Assembly (NCBI RefSeq): GCF_900698965.1
Contig: NZ_LR217725.1
Location: 372,001 to 436,000, forward strand
Source of the DNA: Erwinia_E haradaeae_A
GTDB lineage: Bacteria; Pseudomonadota; Gammaproteobacteria; Enterobacterales; Enterobacteriaceae
Direction of reading: 5' to 3'
DNA: 64,000 nucleotides
The notes below the pieces were generated by a model. The model saw nothing but the letters and a program-made list of their open reading frames with translations. It made no database searches and was not told the DNA's origin. Within the stretch, counting starts at the first letter, position 1; each line of letters begins with the position of its first letter. Shown here piece after piece: positions 49,628 through 58,310 of the stretch. The position numbers were made by a program, and so were the translations under genes.

Positions 49628-50812
49628 GTGGCTAAAGAAAAATTTGAACGCTCTAAACCGCATGTCAATGTTGGCACGATTGGTCATGTTGATCATGGTA
49701 AAACCACCTTAACTGCAGCCATTACAACTGTATTAGCTAAAAGGTATGGCGGTACTGCGCGTGCATTTGATCAGATAGATAACGCACCAGAAGAAAAAGC
49801 ACGGGGTATTACCATCAATACTTCACATGTAGAATATGATACCACAAAAAGACATTATGCACATGTTGATTGCCCCGGGCACGCTGACTATATTAAGAAT
49901 ATGATTACTGGTGCTGCCCAAATGGATGGAGCAATTTTAGTGGTTGCGGCAACTGATGGCCCAATGCCTCAAACTCGTGAACATATTTTGCTCGGTCGTC
50001 AAGTAGGAGTGCCATATATTATTGTTTTTCTTAACAAATGTGATATGGTTGATGATGAGGAATTATTAGAGCTTGTAGAAATGGAAGTTCGGGATCTCTT
50101 GTCACAGTATGACTTCCCTGGTGATCTGACCCCAATTGTTTATGGCTCTGCGTTAAAAGCCTTAGAGGGCGATGCTACATGGGAAGCGAAAATTATCGAA
50201 TTAGCTAATCATTTAGATAATTATATTCCCCAACCTCAGCGTGCGATTGATCAAGACTTTTTGCTGCCGATTGAAGATGTCTTTTCCATTTCTGGTCGTG
50301 GTACAGTAGTAACTGGTCGTGTAGAGCGTGGGGTGATTAAAGTTGGTGATGAAGTAGAGATTGTTGGTATTAAAGATACTGTAAAATCAATTTGTACTGG
50401 TGTTGAAATGTTTCGTAAGCTTTTAGATGAGGGACGCGCAGGAGAAAATTGCGGTATTTTGTTGAGGGGTATTAAGAGAGAAGACATCCAAAGAGGTCAG
50501 GTTTTAGCTAAGCCTGGAACCATTAAGCCTCATACTCAATTTGAATCAGAAGTTTATATCTTATCTAAAGAAGAAGGCGGACGCCATACTCCATTTTTTC
50601 AAGGTTATCGACCACAGTTTTATTTTCGGACAACTGACGTAACAGGTACTATAGATCTGCCAGCCGGCGTTGAAATGGTTATGCCAGGCGATAATATCAA
50701 GATGACAGTGACCCTTATTCACCCAATCGCTATGGATGAAGGATTACGTTTTGCTATCCGAGAAGGAGGTCGTACTGTTGGAGCCGGTATTGTTTCTAAA
50801 GTGATTTGTTGA
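49628..50812 (+). CDS. tuf: Elongation factor Tu
   Basis: GTPase that brings aminoacyl-tRNA to the ribosome. The product has 394 residues, exactly the E. coli length, if it starts at the GTG of VAKEKFERSKPHVNVG. The frame extends ten codons upstream to 49598 but homology ends at the GTG. G motifs are GHVDHGKTT, DCPGHADY and NKCDMVDDEE; effector region GITINTSHVEY. It is the only tuf in the window and closes str. Confidence 0.97.
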   Translation: MAKEKFERSKPHVNVGTIGHVDHGKTTLTAAITTVLAKRYGGTARAFDQIDNAPEEKARGITINTSHVEYDTTKRHYAHVDCPGHADYIKNMITGAAQMDGAILVVAATDGPMPQTREHILLGRQVGVPYIIVFLNKCDMVDDEELLELVEMEVRDLLSQYDFPGDLTPIVYGSALKALEGDATWEAKIIELANHLDNYIPQPQRAIDQDFLLPIEDVFSISGRGTVVTGRVERGVIKVGDEVEIVGIKDTVKSICTGVEMFRKLLDEGRAGENCGILLRGIKREDIQRGQVLAKPGTIKPHTQFESEVYILSKEEGGRHTPFFQGYRPQFYFRTTDVTGTIDLPAGVEMVMPGDNIKMTVTLIHPIAMDEGLRFAIREGGRTVGAGIVSKVIC

Positions 50813-51146
50813 ATTTATGATTCCTATTAGCTGTGATTGTCATCAGAGACGCTTAGAGAGTAAATGTAATCTGCTTATCCCTAAGTTGGATTCCGTAATG
50901 ATTCAATGATATTAAATATATAGACAAAAACATTGCAGTTGCTTTGTGTATATACATGATATAGTATATCAGTACTAATAAGACATGTTTTTTAGTACTA
51001 AAGGATTTCATTACAAGCAAGACATCACTACTGACACATATCACTCGTAACTCGTATTTTATATAATTAAAATTATAATACGCGCATACTAATCGTAAAC
51101 AGATTAGTCATAGTAGTTTTTTATAAATAATTGGAGTTCTGGTATC
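50813..51146. other. Spacer between tuf and the S10 operon
   Basis: 334 bp, the longest gap in the ribosomal block. It should hold the S10 promoter and the leader where L4 acts in E. coli. A TATAAT-like hexamer (51074-51079) lies about 70 bp upstream of rpsJ but has no good -35 at 17 bp. No L4 attenuator hairpin with a T run is obvious. Confidence 0.5.
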
Positions 51147-51458
51147 ATGCAGAACCAAAGAATTCGTATCCGTCTAAAAGCTTTTGATCATCGTTTAATC
51201 GATCGATCTACCTTGGAGATCGTAGAGACTGCTAAAAGAACCGGCGCGCAGGTGCATGGTCCTATTCCATTACCAACACGTAAAGAGCGTTTTACTGTTC
51301 TGATCTCCCCTCATGTTAATAAAGATGCGAGAGATCAATATGAAATTCGTACGCATAAGCGTTTAGTTGATATCGTCGAGCCTACTGAAAAAACAGTAGA
51401 TGCATTGATGAGACTAGATCTAGCTGCCGGTGTAGATGTGCAGATTAGTCTAGGTTAG
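51147..51458 (+). CDS. rpsJ: Ribosomal protein S10 (NusE)
   Basis: 30S head protein that also serves as NusE in antitermination. The 103 residues match E. coli in length: QNQRIRIRLKAFDHRLID at the start, GPIPLPTRKERFTVL, and RTHKRLVDIVEPTEKTVDAL. GGAG precedes the ATG. It is the first gene of the S10 operon; rplC follows after 28 bp. Confidence 0.98.
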   Translation: MQNQRIRIRLKAFDHRLIDRSTLEIVETAKRTGAQVHGPIPLPTRKERFTVLISPHVNKDARDQYEIRTHKRLVDIVEPTEKTVDALMRLDLAAGVDVQISLG

Positions 51459-51486
51459 ACTGCATATTCAGCAGGGAGAGGGTCAA

Positions 51487-52122
51487 ATGATTGGTTTAGT
51501 TGGTAAAAAAATTGGTATGACCCGCATCTTTACAGAAGAGGGCCTGTCTATACCTATTACTGTAATTCAGTTAGAAGAAAATCGTATAACTCAAGTGAAA
51601 ACACTTGAAAAAGATGGTTATGCTGCTATTCAAGTGACTACCGGCATAAAAAAAAGAAACCGTATTACTAAGCCTCAAGCGGGTCATTTTGCTAAATCTG
51701 GTATTTTAGCTGGACGGGGTTTATGGGAGTTTAAAACTTCTGAGGCAGAATCATTTCACATAGGACAGAGTATTAATATTCAGATTTTCTCTAATTCTGG
51801 TTTAAAAAAAGTTGATGTCTCTGGTTTTTCTAAAGGCAGAGGCTTTACTGGTACCGTTAAGCGCTGGAACTTTCGGACTCAGGATGCAACACATGGTAAT
51901 TCACTGTCTCATCGTGTTCCGGGTTCTATAGGGCAAAATCAGACTCCAGGAAAAGTATTCAAAGGTAAAAAAATGGCAGGCCATATGGGAAATCAACGTG
52001 TAACCATCCAGAGTTTAAAAGTCATGCGTATTGATATTGATCGAAATTTGCTTCTAGTGAAAGGAGCAGTTCCTGGTGCCACTGGCAGTAATTTAATCAT
52101 TAAACCAGCTGTAAAGGGGTAA
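51487..52122 (+). CDS. rplC: Ribosomal protein L3
   Basis: Early-assembly 50S protein near the peptidyl-transferase centre. It has 211 residues (E. coli 209), starting MIGLVGKKIGMTRIF, with GFSKGRGFTGTVKRWNF, the extended loop SIGQNQTPGKVFKGKKMAGHMG, and the ending SNLIIKPAVKG. It follows an AGGGAGAGG-type ribosome-binding site. Confidence 0.97.
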   Translation: MIGLVGKKIGMTRIFTEEGLSIPITVIQLEENRITQVKTLEKDGYAAIQVTTGIKKRNRITKPQAGHFAKSGILAGRGLWEFKTSEAESFHIGQSINIQIFSNSGLKKVDVSGFSKGRGFTGTVKRWNFRTQDATHGNSLSHRVPGSIGQNQTPGKVFKGKKMAGHMGNQRVTIQSLKVMRIDIDRNLLLVKGAVPGATGSNLIIKPAVKG

Positions 52123-52134
52123 AGAGGTATAGAA

Positions 52135-52740
52135 ATGGAATTAGTATTAAAAGATGCACAAGGGGTGCTAACTGTTTCTGATACTACCTTTAATCGTCAT
52201 TTTAACGAAGCGTTAGTGCACCAGGTAGTTGTTGCATACGCAGCAGGTTCGCGTCAGGGTACTCGTGCTCAAAAGACTCGAGCTGAGGTGACTGGGTCAG
52301 GTAAAAAACCATGGCGCCAGAAAGGTACAGGTCGTGCACGTGCTGGTTCCGTGAAAAGTCCGATTTGGCGCTCTGGCGGTATAACTTTTGCTGCTAAATC
52401 TAAAGATTATAGTCAAAAAATTAACAAAAAGATGTATCGTGGTGCAATGAAAAGCATCTTCTCTGAGCTTATACGTAAAGATCGTCTATTTATTGTTACA
52501 CAATTTTCAATCCCAGAACCTAAAACTAGGCTTCTTCTAGACAAGCTCCAAGAGATGCATCTAGATAATGCACTAATCGTCGTTTGTTCTATAGATGCGA
52601 ATTTACTTCTTGCTTCACGTAACTTATATTCAGTTCAGGTATGTAACACAGCGGGTATTAACCCAATTGGCTTGCTCTCTTATAAAAAAGTGATAATTAC
52701 TGTTGATGCCATGAAGCAGCTTGAGGAGACGCTTATATGA
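52135..52740 (+). CDS. rplD: Ribosomal protein L4
   Basis: 50S exit-tunnel protein; in E. coli it also represses the S10 operon through the leader. It has 201 residues, as in E. coli. The tunnel loop GSGKKPWRQKGTGRARAG is intact. The stop overlaps the rplW start by 4 bp (ATGA). Confidence 0.97.
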   Translation: MELVLKDAQGVLTVSDTTFNRHFNEALVHQVVVAYAAGSRQGTRAQKTRAEVTGSGKKPWRQKGTGRARAGSVKSPIWRSGGITFAAKSKDYSQKINKKMYRGAMKSIFSELIRKDRLFIVTQFSIPEPKTRLLLDKLQEMHLDNALIVVCSIDANLLLASRNLYSVQVCNTAGINPIGLLSYKKVIITVDAMKQLEETLI

Positions 52741-53039
52741 ACTGGGAAGAACGTTTACTAAAAATCCTGCGCAGTCCTCATGTTTCTGAAAAAGCTTCTT
52801 CTTCAATGGAAAAGCACAATACTATTGTTCTGAAGGTCTCTATAGATTCTAGTAAATTAGAAATTAAATCGGCTATACAGAAGATTTTTTCAGTGGAAGT
52901 GGAATGTGTAAATACATTATTAGTAAAAGGTAAAACCAAGCGTCACAAACAGCGTGTAGGTCATCGTAAAAACTGGAAAAAGGCTTATATTACTATAAAA
53001 TCAGGTCAAGATATAGCCTTGGTTGGCAGAACTGAGTAA
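52737..53039 (+). CDS. rplW: Ribosomal protein L23
   Basis: 50S protein at the tunnel exit, docking site for SRP and trigger factor. It has 100 residues, as in E. coli, with EERLLKILRSPHVSEKAS near the start and NTLLVKGKTKRHKQRVG. It overlaps rplD by 4 bp, so translation is coupled. The C-terminal part differs mildly from E. coli. Confidence 0.96.
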   Translation: MNWEERLLKILRSPHVSEKASSSMEKHNTIVLKVSIDSSKLEIKSAIQKIFSVEVECVNTLLVKGKTKRHKQRVGHRKNWKKAYITIKSGQDIALVGRTE

Positions 53040-53060
53040 AGAAGGAGTAACGAAATAATA

Positions 53061-53882
53061 ATGACAATTGTGCAATGTAAACCGACATCTCCTGGTCGTC
53101 GTCATATGGTTAAGGTAATCAACTCGGATCTACATAAAGGAAAACCATTTGCTCCTCTTGTCAGGAAACACAATAAAACTGGTGGTCGTAATAATACTGG
53201 TAGAATTACCACTCGACATATTGGTGGCGGGCATAAGCAGGCGTACCGTGTAATTGATTTTAAACGGAATAAAGATGGGATTCCAGCAGTTGTTGAGCGT
53301 CTTGAGTATGATCCAAATCGATCCTCTAACATTGCGTTAGTACTGTATAAAGATGGTGTACGTCGTTATATTTTAGCCCCTAAAGGGGTGACATCTGGCG
53401 ATCAAATACAATCTGGTATTGGAGCTATGATTAAAATTGGTAACACATTACCTATGCGCTATATTCCAGTTGGGTCTACTGTACATAATGTAGAAATGAA
53501 ACCAGGGAAAGGTGGGCAAATTGCACGATCAGCGGGGTCTTATGTACAAATCGTTGCACGTGAAGGTTCTTGTGTTACATTACGCTTGCGTTCTGGTGAA
53601 ATGCGCAAAGTGGCGCTAGACTGTCGTGCCACTTTAGGTGAAGTTGGCAATGCTGAGCACATGCTGCGTGTACTAGGTAAATCCGGCGCAGCGCGGTGGC
53701 GAGGTATTCGCCCAACTGTTCGTGGTACAGCCATGAATCCCGTAGATCATCCGCACGGTGGTGGTGAAGGGCGTAACTTTGGTAAGCATCCAGTCTCTCC
53801 TTGGGGTTTACAAACTAAGGGTAAAAAAACTAGAAGAAATAAACGTACTGATAAATTTATCGTGCGTCGCCGTAGCAAATAA
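53061..53882 (+). CDS. rplB: Ribosomal protein L2
   Basis: Core 50S protein needed for peptidyl-transferase activity and subunit joining. It has 273 residues, as in E. coli, from MTIVQCKPTSPGRRHMVKV. The functionally important MNPVDHPHGGGEGRN segment with its conserved His is present, and the basic tail ends RTDKFIVRRRSK. rpsS follows after 15 bp. Confidence 0.98.
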   Translation: MTIVQCKPTSPGRRHMVKVINSDLHKGKPFAPLVRKHNKTGGRNNTGRITTRHIGGGHKQAYRVIDFKRNKDGIPAVVERLEYDPNRSSNIALVLYKDGVRRYILAPKGVTSGDQIQSGIGAMIKIGNTLPMRYIPVGSTVHNVEMKPGKGGQIARSAGSYVQIVAREGSCVTLRLRSGEMRKVALDCRATLGEVGNAEHMLRVLGKSGAARWRGIRPTVRGTAMNPVDHPHGGGEGRNFGKHPVSPWGLQTKGKKTRRNKRTDKFIVRRRSK

Positions 53883-53897
53883 TTTAAAGGATAAGCC

Positions 53898-54176
53898 ATG
53901 CCGCGTTCTCTTAAGAAGGGTCCATTTATTGACCTACACTTACTAAAGAAGGTAGAAAAAGCTTTAGTAACCGGAGAAAGAAAGCCTGTGCGCACTTGGT
54001 CACGTCGTTCGACAATCTTTCCAAAAATGATCGGTTTAACCATTGCGATTCATAATGGTCGCCAACATATTCCTGTATTTGTGTCTGATGATATGGTTGG
54101 TCACAAATTAGGTGAGTTTTCTCCTACGCGCACCTATCGCGGCCACACTGCTGATAAAAAAGTCAAGAAACGCTAA
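53898..54176 (+). CDS. rpsS: Ribosomal protein S19
   Basis: 30S head protein that contacts S13 and the A-site tRNA. It has 92 residues, as in E. coli, starting MPRSLKKGPFIDLHLLKKVE and containing RTWSRRSTIFPKMIGLTIAIHNG and GHKLGEFSPTRTYRGH. AAGGA precedes the ATG. Confidence 0.97.
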   Translation: MPRSLKKGPFIDLHLLKKVEKALVTGERKPVRTWSRRSTIFPKMIGLTIAIHNGRQHIPVFVSDDMVGHKLGEFSPTRTYRGHTADKKVKKR

Positions 54177-54192
54177 AACAGGAGGATCAAAG

Positions 54193-54525
54193 ATGGAAAT
54201 TATTGCACAACAACGATATGCTCGATCTTCTGCACAAAAGATTCGCTTAGTTGCTGATATTATACGAGGAAAAAAAGTGTCAAAAGCTTTAGACCTTTTA
54301 ACCTACACAAATAAGAAAGCAGCGATTTTAGTCAAAAAAGTTTTAGAATCTGCTATTGCTAATGCTGAGCATAACGAGGGCGCCGATATCGATAACTTAA
54401 TGATTACGAAAATATTTATTAACGAAGGCCCCAGTATGAAACGCATTATGCCTCGTGCAAAAGGTCGTGCTGATCGCATCTTAAAGCGAGCTAGTCATAT
54501 TACTTTGGCCGTATCCGATCGATAA
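54193..54525 (+). CDS. rplV: Ribosomal protein L22
   Basis: 50S tunnel protein. It has 110 residues from MEIIAQQRYARSSAQKIRL, matching the E. coli start and length, with an AGGAGG ribosome-binding site at 54180-54185. The longer frame from 54112 overlaps rpsS and is not used. The tunnel-loop segment MKRIMPRAKGRADRILKR is conserved. Confidence 0.97.
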   Translation: MEIIAQQRYARSSAQKIRLVADIIRGKKVSKALDLLTYTNKKAAILVKKVLESAIANAEHNEGADIDNLMITKIFINEGPSMKRIMPRAKGRADRILKRASHITLAVSDR

Positions 54526-54542
54526 GACTCTGGAGAGTAGAA

Positions 54543-55241
54543 ATGGGTCAAAAAGTACATCCTCATGGTATGCGATTGGGTATCGTAAAGTCCTGGAACT
54601 CTACTTGGTTCGCTAATACCAAAGAATTTGCTGATAACTTAGACAGCGACTTTAAAGTTCGTCAATTCCTCATGAAAGAACTAATTAAAGCATCAGTTTC
54701 TCGTGTTGTAATTGAGAGACCTACTAAAAGCATTCGCGTAACAATTCATACTGCCCGTCCGGGTATAGTTATAGGAAAAAAAGGCGAAGATGTAGAAAAA
54801 CTTCGTCAAGTTATCGCAAATATTTCTGGTGTTCCCGCACAGATTAATATTTCTGAAGTTCGTAAGCCAGAACTAGATGCTAAGTTAGTGTCTGACAATA
54901 TCGCAGCACAATTAGAGCGTCGTGTAATATTCCGTCGTGCTATGAAACGAGCCGTACAGAATGCAATGCGTTTAGGTGCCAAAGGAATAAAGGTCAAGGT
55001 CAGTGGTCGCCTGGGCGGTGCGGAAATTGCACGTACTGAATGGTATCGCGAGGGTCGCGTACCATTGCATACTCTACGAGCAGATATTGACTATAATACC
55101 TCTGAGGCTCATACTACGTATGGTGTTATTGGGGTCAAGGTATGGATCTTTAAAGGGGAGATCCTAGGTGGTATGACTGCGATTGAACAACCGGAACAAT
55201 CTGCTCCGCCTAAAAAGAAACAGCGTAAAAACCGCAAGTAA
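54543..55241 (+). CDS. rpsC: Ribosomal protein S3
   Basis: 30S head protein of the mRNA entry channel with helicase activity. It has 232 residues (E. coli 233), starting MGQKVHPHGMRLGIVKSWNS. The KH-domain GKKGEDVEKLR and the RAMKRAVQNAMRLGAKGIKV region are intact. The tail is Lys/Arg-rich. rplP follows after 12 bp. Confidence 0.97.
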   Translation: MGQKVHPHGMRLGIVKSWNSTWFANTKEFADNLDSDFKVRQFLMKELIKASVSRVVIERPTKSIRVTIHTARPGIVIGKKGEDVEKLRQVIANISGVPAQINISEVRKPELDAKLVSDNIAAQLERRVIFRRAMKRAVQNAMRLGAKGIKVKVSGRLGGAEIARTEWYREGRVPLHTLRADIDYNTSEAHTTYGVIGVKVWIFKGEILGGMTAIEQPEQSAPPKKKQRKNRK

Positions 55242-55253
55242 GGAGAATCGCTG

Positions 55254-55664
55254 ATGTTACAACCAAGGCGTACAAAATTCCGCAAGATGCAGAAAGGCCG
55301 AAATCGTGGTTTAGCGCAAGGTACGGATATTAGCTTCGGTGTCTTTGGTCTTAAAGCTGTTGATCGTGGTCGTTTAACTGCCCGCCAGATCGAAGCAGCA
55401 CGCCGCGCCATGACTCGTGCTATGAAGCGTCAGGGAAAAATCTGGATCCGTATTTTCCCAGATAAGCCAATTACTGAAAAGCCACTAGAAGTGCGTATGG
55501 GTAAGGGTAAAGGTAATGTGGAATATTGGGTAGCCTTAATTCAACCAGGTAAGATCTTATATGAAATGAACGGTGTTTCAGAAGAGCTTGCCCGTGAAGC
55601 GTTTAAATTAGCAGCATCAAAACTATCCATTAAAACCACCTTTGTAACTAAAACGGTGATGTAA
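55254..55664 (+). CDS. rplP: Ribosomal protein L16
   Basis: 50S protein at the A-site side of the peptidyl-transferase region. It has 136 residues, as in E. coli, starting MLQPRRTKFRKMQKGRNRG, with KPLEVRMGKGKGNVEYWVA intact; the Arg in EVRMGKG is the residue hydroxylated in E. coli. The stop shares one base with the rpmC ATG (TAATG). Confidence 0.97.
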   Translation: MLQPRRTKFRKMQKGRNRGLAQGTDISFGVFGLKAVDRGRLTARQIEAARRAMTRAMKRQGKIWIRIFPDKPITEKPLEVRMGKGKGNVEYWVALIQPGKILYEMNGVSEELAREAFKLAASKLSIKTTFVTKTVM

Positions 55665-55858
55665 TGAAAGCTATAGATCTATGTGAAAAAAGCATTGAAG
55701 ATCTTCATATCCAACTTGTGATCCTTTTACGTAAACAGTTCAATTTACGTATGCAATCAGGATCCGGTCAGTTTAAACAAACTCATGTTTTTAAGCAGGT
55801 TCGTCGCGATATTGCACGCGTTAAGACTGTGCTGACTCACAAGGCTAAAGTATCATGA
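55664..55858 (+). CDS. rpmC: Ribosomal protein L29
   Basis: Small two-helix 50S protein at the tunnel exit beside L23. It has 64 residues (E. coli 63). It contains ELH-like IEDLHIQLVILLRKQFNLRMQ, then QSGSGQFKQTHVFKQVRRDIARVKTVL in two pieces. It overlaps rplP by one base and rpsQ by four. Confidence 0.95.
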   Translation: MKAIDLCEKSIEDLHIQLVILLRKQFNLRMQSGSGQFKQTHVFKQVRRDIARVKTVLTHKAKVS

Positions 55859-56109
55859 CTGACAAAATTCGTACATTGCAAGGTAGAGTAATTAGCAATA
55901 AAATGGAAAAATCAATTGTCGTGGTTATTGAGCGGTTTGTAAAGCACCCGATATATGGTAAATTTATAAAGCGTACGACTAAATTACATGTGCATGATGA
56001 GCACAATGAATGCGAGATTGGCGATGTTGTAAGTATCCGTGAGTGTCGTCCGTTATCCAAAACCAAGTCGTGGACTCTCGTTCGTGTTATAGAGAAAACA
56101 ATTATATAA
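55855..56109 (+). CDS. rpsQ: Ribosomal protein S17
   Basis: Early-binding 30S OB-fold protein. It has 84 residues, as in E. coli, starting MTDKIRTLQGRVISNKMEKS and containing ERFVKHPIYGKFIKRTTKLHVHDE and the RECRPLSKTKSW motif. It closes the S10 operon; a strong hairpin terminator follows 30 bp after the stop. Confidence 0.97.
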   Translation: MTDKIRTLQGRVISNKMEKSIVVVIERFVKHPIYGKFIKRTTKLHVHDEHNECEIGDVVSIRECRPLSKTKSWTLVRVIEKTII

Positions 56110-56139
56110 TAGGATGCCACACACCTCATATTTTAAGAG

Positions 56140-56171
56140 AAACGGCTCCGACAGCGAGCCGTTTATTATTT
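56140..56171 (+). terminator. Terminator between the S10 and spc operons
   Basis: AAACGGCTC/GAGCCGTTT, a 9-bp GC-rich stem with a 7-nt loop, followed by ATTATTT. It is the best terminator in the window. Confidence 0.8.
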
Positions 56172-56173
56172 CT

Positions 56174-56202
56174 ATCTATAACAATAGAAGCAGTGCTATA
56201 CT
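56174..56202 (+). promoter_or_regulatory. Probable spc operon promoter
   Basis: Extended -10 element TGCTATACT, with TATACT at 56197-56202, located just after the S10 terminator and 84 bp before rplN. No good -35 hexamer lies at 17 bp, so recognition would rest on the TG extension. Confidence 0.55.
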
Positions 56203-56285
56203 ATTTCTATTTTGATAGAAAGATTAATCAAATCTAAGTCAGTGTAGGTATTCAAATATGTAACTAAAACTAGCGGAGTACTAAA

Positions 56286-56657
56286 ATGATCCAAGAACAG
56301 ACTATGTTGCACGTTGCCGATAACTCTGGCGCGCGTCGTGTAATGTGTATCAAGGTTCTGGGTGGTTCACACCGACGTTATGCGGGTATAGGCGATATCA
56401 TTAAAATTACCATCAAGGAAGCTATCCCTCGTGGTAAAGTTAAGAAAGGTGACGTTCTTAAAGCAGTAGTTGTGCGTACCAAAAAAGGTGTGCGTCGCCC
56501 AGACGGTTCTATCATTCGATTCGACGGAAATGCATGTGTGATATTAAATAATCACAGTGAGCAACCAGTTGGGACGCGAATTTTTGGACCCGTAACTCGT
56601 GAATTACGAAGTGAAAAATTCATGAAGATTATCTCTTTAGCACCAGAGGTGCTTTAA
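56286..56657 (+). CDS. rplN: Ribosomal protein L14
   Basis: 50S protein at the subunit interface. It has 123 residues, as in E. coli, starting MIQEQTMLHVADNSGARRVM, with VVRTKKGVRRPDGSIIRFDGN and the ending ISLAPEVL. It is the first gene of spc; rplX follows after 10 bp. Confidence 0.98.
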   Translation: MIQEQTMLHVADNSGARRVMCIKVLGGSHRRYAGIGDIIKITIKEAIPRGKVKKGDVLKAVVVRTKKGVRRPDGSIIRFDGNACVILNNHSEQPVGTRIFGPVTRELRSEKFMKIISLAPEVL

Positions 56658-56667
56658 GGAACCAAAA

Positions 56668-56991
56668 ATGGCCGCTAAGATCCGGCGTAATGATGAAGTA
56701 ATTGTGTTATCTGGCAAAGATAAAGGCAAGCGCGGTAAAGTAAAGCATGTGTTAGTTTGTGGAAAAATCCTTGTTGAGGGTATTAATTTAGTTATTAAAC
56801 ATCAAAAACCAATTCCAGCTCTTAATCACCCAGGTGGGATTGTGAAAAAAGAAGCGGCAATACAGATATCTAATGTTGCACTTTTTAACTCAGACACTGG
56901 TAAAGCCGATCGAGTAGGCTTTAGATTTGAGGGAGGAAAAAAAGTCCGATTCTTTAAATCTAACAGTAAGACCATAAGTAATATGGAGTAG
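56668..56991 (+). CDS. rplX: Ribosomal protein L24
   Basis: Assembly-initiating 50S protein. It has 107 residues (E. coli 104) from MAAKIRRNDEVIVLSGKDKG. The KOW-type RGKVKHVL and KHQKPIPALNHPGGIVKKEA are conserved; the short C-terminal extension is the only difference. rplE follows after 4 bp. Confidence 0.96.
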   Translation: MAAKIRRNDEVIVLSGKDKGKRGKVKHVLVCGKILVEGINLVIKHQKPIPALNHPGGIVKKEAAIQISNVALFNSDTGKADRVGFRFEGGKKVRFFKSNSKTISNME

Positions 56992-56995
56992 TTCA

Positions 56996-57535
56996 ATGGC
57001 AAGATTATATGCTGTGTATAAAAAAGAAATAGTGAAAAAACTTATGACTGACTTTGGGTATCACTCTGTCATGCGTGTACCACGAATTGAAAAAATTACT
57101 CTAAATATGGGTGTAGGTCAAGAAAGTTCGGACAAAAAAATATTAGATCACGCAGTATCTAACTTGGCGGCCATATCTGGTCAAAAACCTCTGATTACTA
57201 AAGCACGTAAGTCTATAGCAAGTTTTAAAATTCGTGAGGGTTATCCGATTGGGTGCAAAGTAACTCTACGTGGCGAACGTATGTGGGAATTCTTAGAGCG
57301 TCTTATTTCTATTGCTGTTCCACGTATTCGTGATTTTAGAGGCTTATCTACCAAATCTTTCGACGGACATGGCAATTACAGTATAGGTGTACGCGAGCAG
57401 ATTATTTTTCCAGAGATCAATTATGATCAAATTGATCGAATTCGTGGGATGGATATCAGTATTACTACTACGGCACAATCTGATACTGAAGGGGAGGCGC
57501 TCTTATCTGCATTTAATTTTCCATTTCGCAAGTAA
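56996..57535 (+). CDS. rplE: Ribosomal protein L5
   Basis: 50S central-protuberance protein that binds 5S rRNA. It has 179 residues, as in E. coli, with VPRIEKITLNMGVGQ, QKPLITKARKSIASFKIREG, GCKVTLRGERMWEFLERL, and the C-terminal SAFNFPFRK. The start follows rplX by only 4 bp. Confidence 0.97.
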   Translation: MARLYAVYKKEIVKKLMTDFGYHSVMRVPRIEKITLNMGVGQESSDKKILDHAVSNLAAISGQKPLITKARKSIASFKIREGYPIGCKVTLRGERMWEFLERLISIAVPRIRDFRGLSTKSFDGHGNYSIGVREQIIFPEINYDQIDRIRGMDISITTTAQSDTEGEALLSAFNFPFRK

Positions 57536-57550
57536 TTAAGGGGCGCTCTT

Positions 57551-57856
57551 ATGGCTAAAAAAGCATTAAAAGCACGCGAAGTTGTTCGCGTAAAAATGGC
57601 CAAAAAATATCGCTCTCAACGTAAAACACTAAAAGATGTTATTTCTAGTGTCAATGCATCTACGGAAGAGCGTTGGAATGCCATGTTAAAATTACAAAAT
57701 ATACCTCGTGATTCCAGCCCTTCTCGTCAGCGTAATCGCTGTCGTCAGACTGGTCGACCACATGGTTACGTTAGTAAATTTGGTTTAAGTCGCATCAAAT
57801 TGCGTGAGGCCGCCATGCGCGGTGAGGTACCTGGTTTAAAAAAGGCTAGCTGGTAA
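57551..57856 (+). CDS. rpsN: Ribosomal protein S14
   Basis: 30S head protein. It has 101 residues, as in E. coli, with no zinc-binding CxxC motifs, so it is the zinc-free long form. It contains RQRNRCRQTGRPHGYVSKFG and the ending PGLKKASW. AAGGGGCG precedes the ATG. Confidence 0.97.
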   Translation: MAKKALKAREVVRVKMAKKYRSQRKTLKDVISSVNASTEERWNAMLKLQNIPRDSSPSRQRNRCRQTGRPHGYVSKFGLSRIKLREAAMRGEVPGLKKASW

Positions 57857-57885
57857 AGACTAGCTATATACTAGGAGTAAAACAG

Positions 57886-58278
57886 ATGAGTATGCAGGAT
57901 CCAATTGCAGATATGTTAACTCGTATCCGTAACGCTCAGGCAGCGAATAAAATTTCAGTTAAAATGCCTTCTTCTAAATTAAAATTAGCTATTGCTGTTC
58001 TTCTAAAAGAGGAAGGATATATTTTAACATATTCTATAATACGAGATATCAAGATAGAGCTAGAGTTAACTTTAAAGTATTTTCAAGGAAAGTCTGTTAT
58101 TGAAAGTATTCAGCGTGTGAGTCGTCCAGGATTAAGAGTCTACAAACGAAAACACGAATTACCAAAGGTTATGGCTGGACTAGGTATTTCCGTAGTCTCT
58201 ACCTCTAAGGGTGTGATGACAGATCGTTCGGCTCGTCAATCAGGTCTCGGTGGTGAAATTGTCTGCTACATAGCGTAA
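57886..58278 (+). CDS. rpsH: Ribosomal protein S8
   Basis: Central-domain 30S protein; in E. coli it represses spc translation by binding mRNA near rplE. It has 130 residues, as in E. coli, with DPIADMLTRIRNAQAANK and the C-terminal GVMTDRSARQSGLGGEIVCY. Regulation here is assumed, not seen. Confidence 0.97.
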   Translation: MSMQDPIADMLTRIRNAQAANKISVKMPSSKLKLAIAVLLKEEGYILTYSIIRDIKIELELTLKYFQGKSVIESIQRVSRPGLRVYKRKHELPKVMAGLGISVVSTSKGVMTDRSARQSGLGGEIVCYIA

Positions 58279-58310
58279 CTGCGCGTAGCTTAATTGGAGG
58301 GACTGGAAAA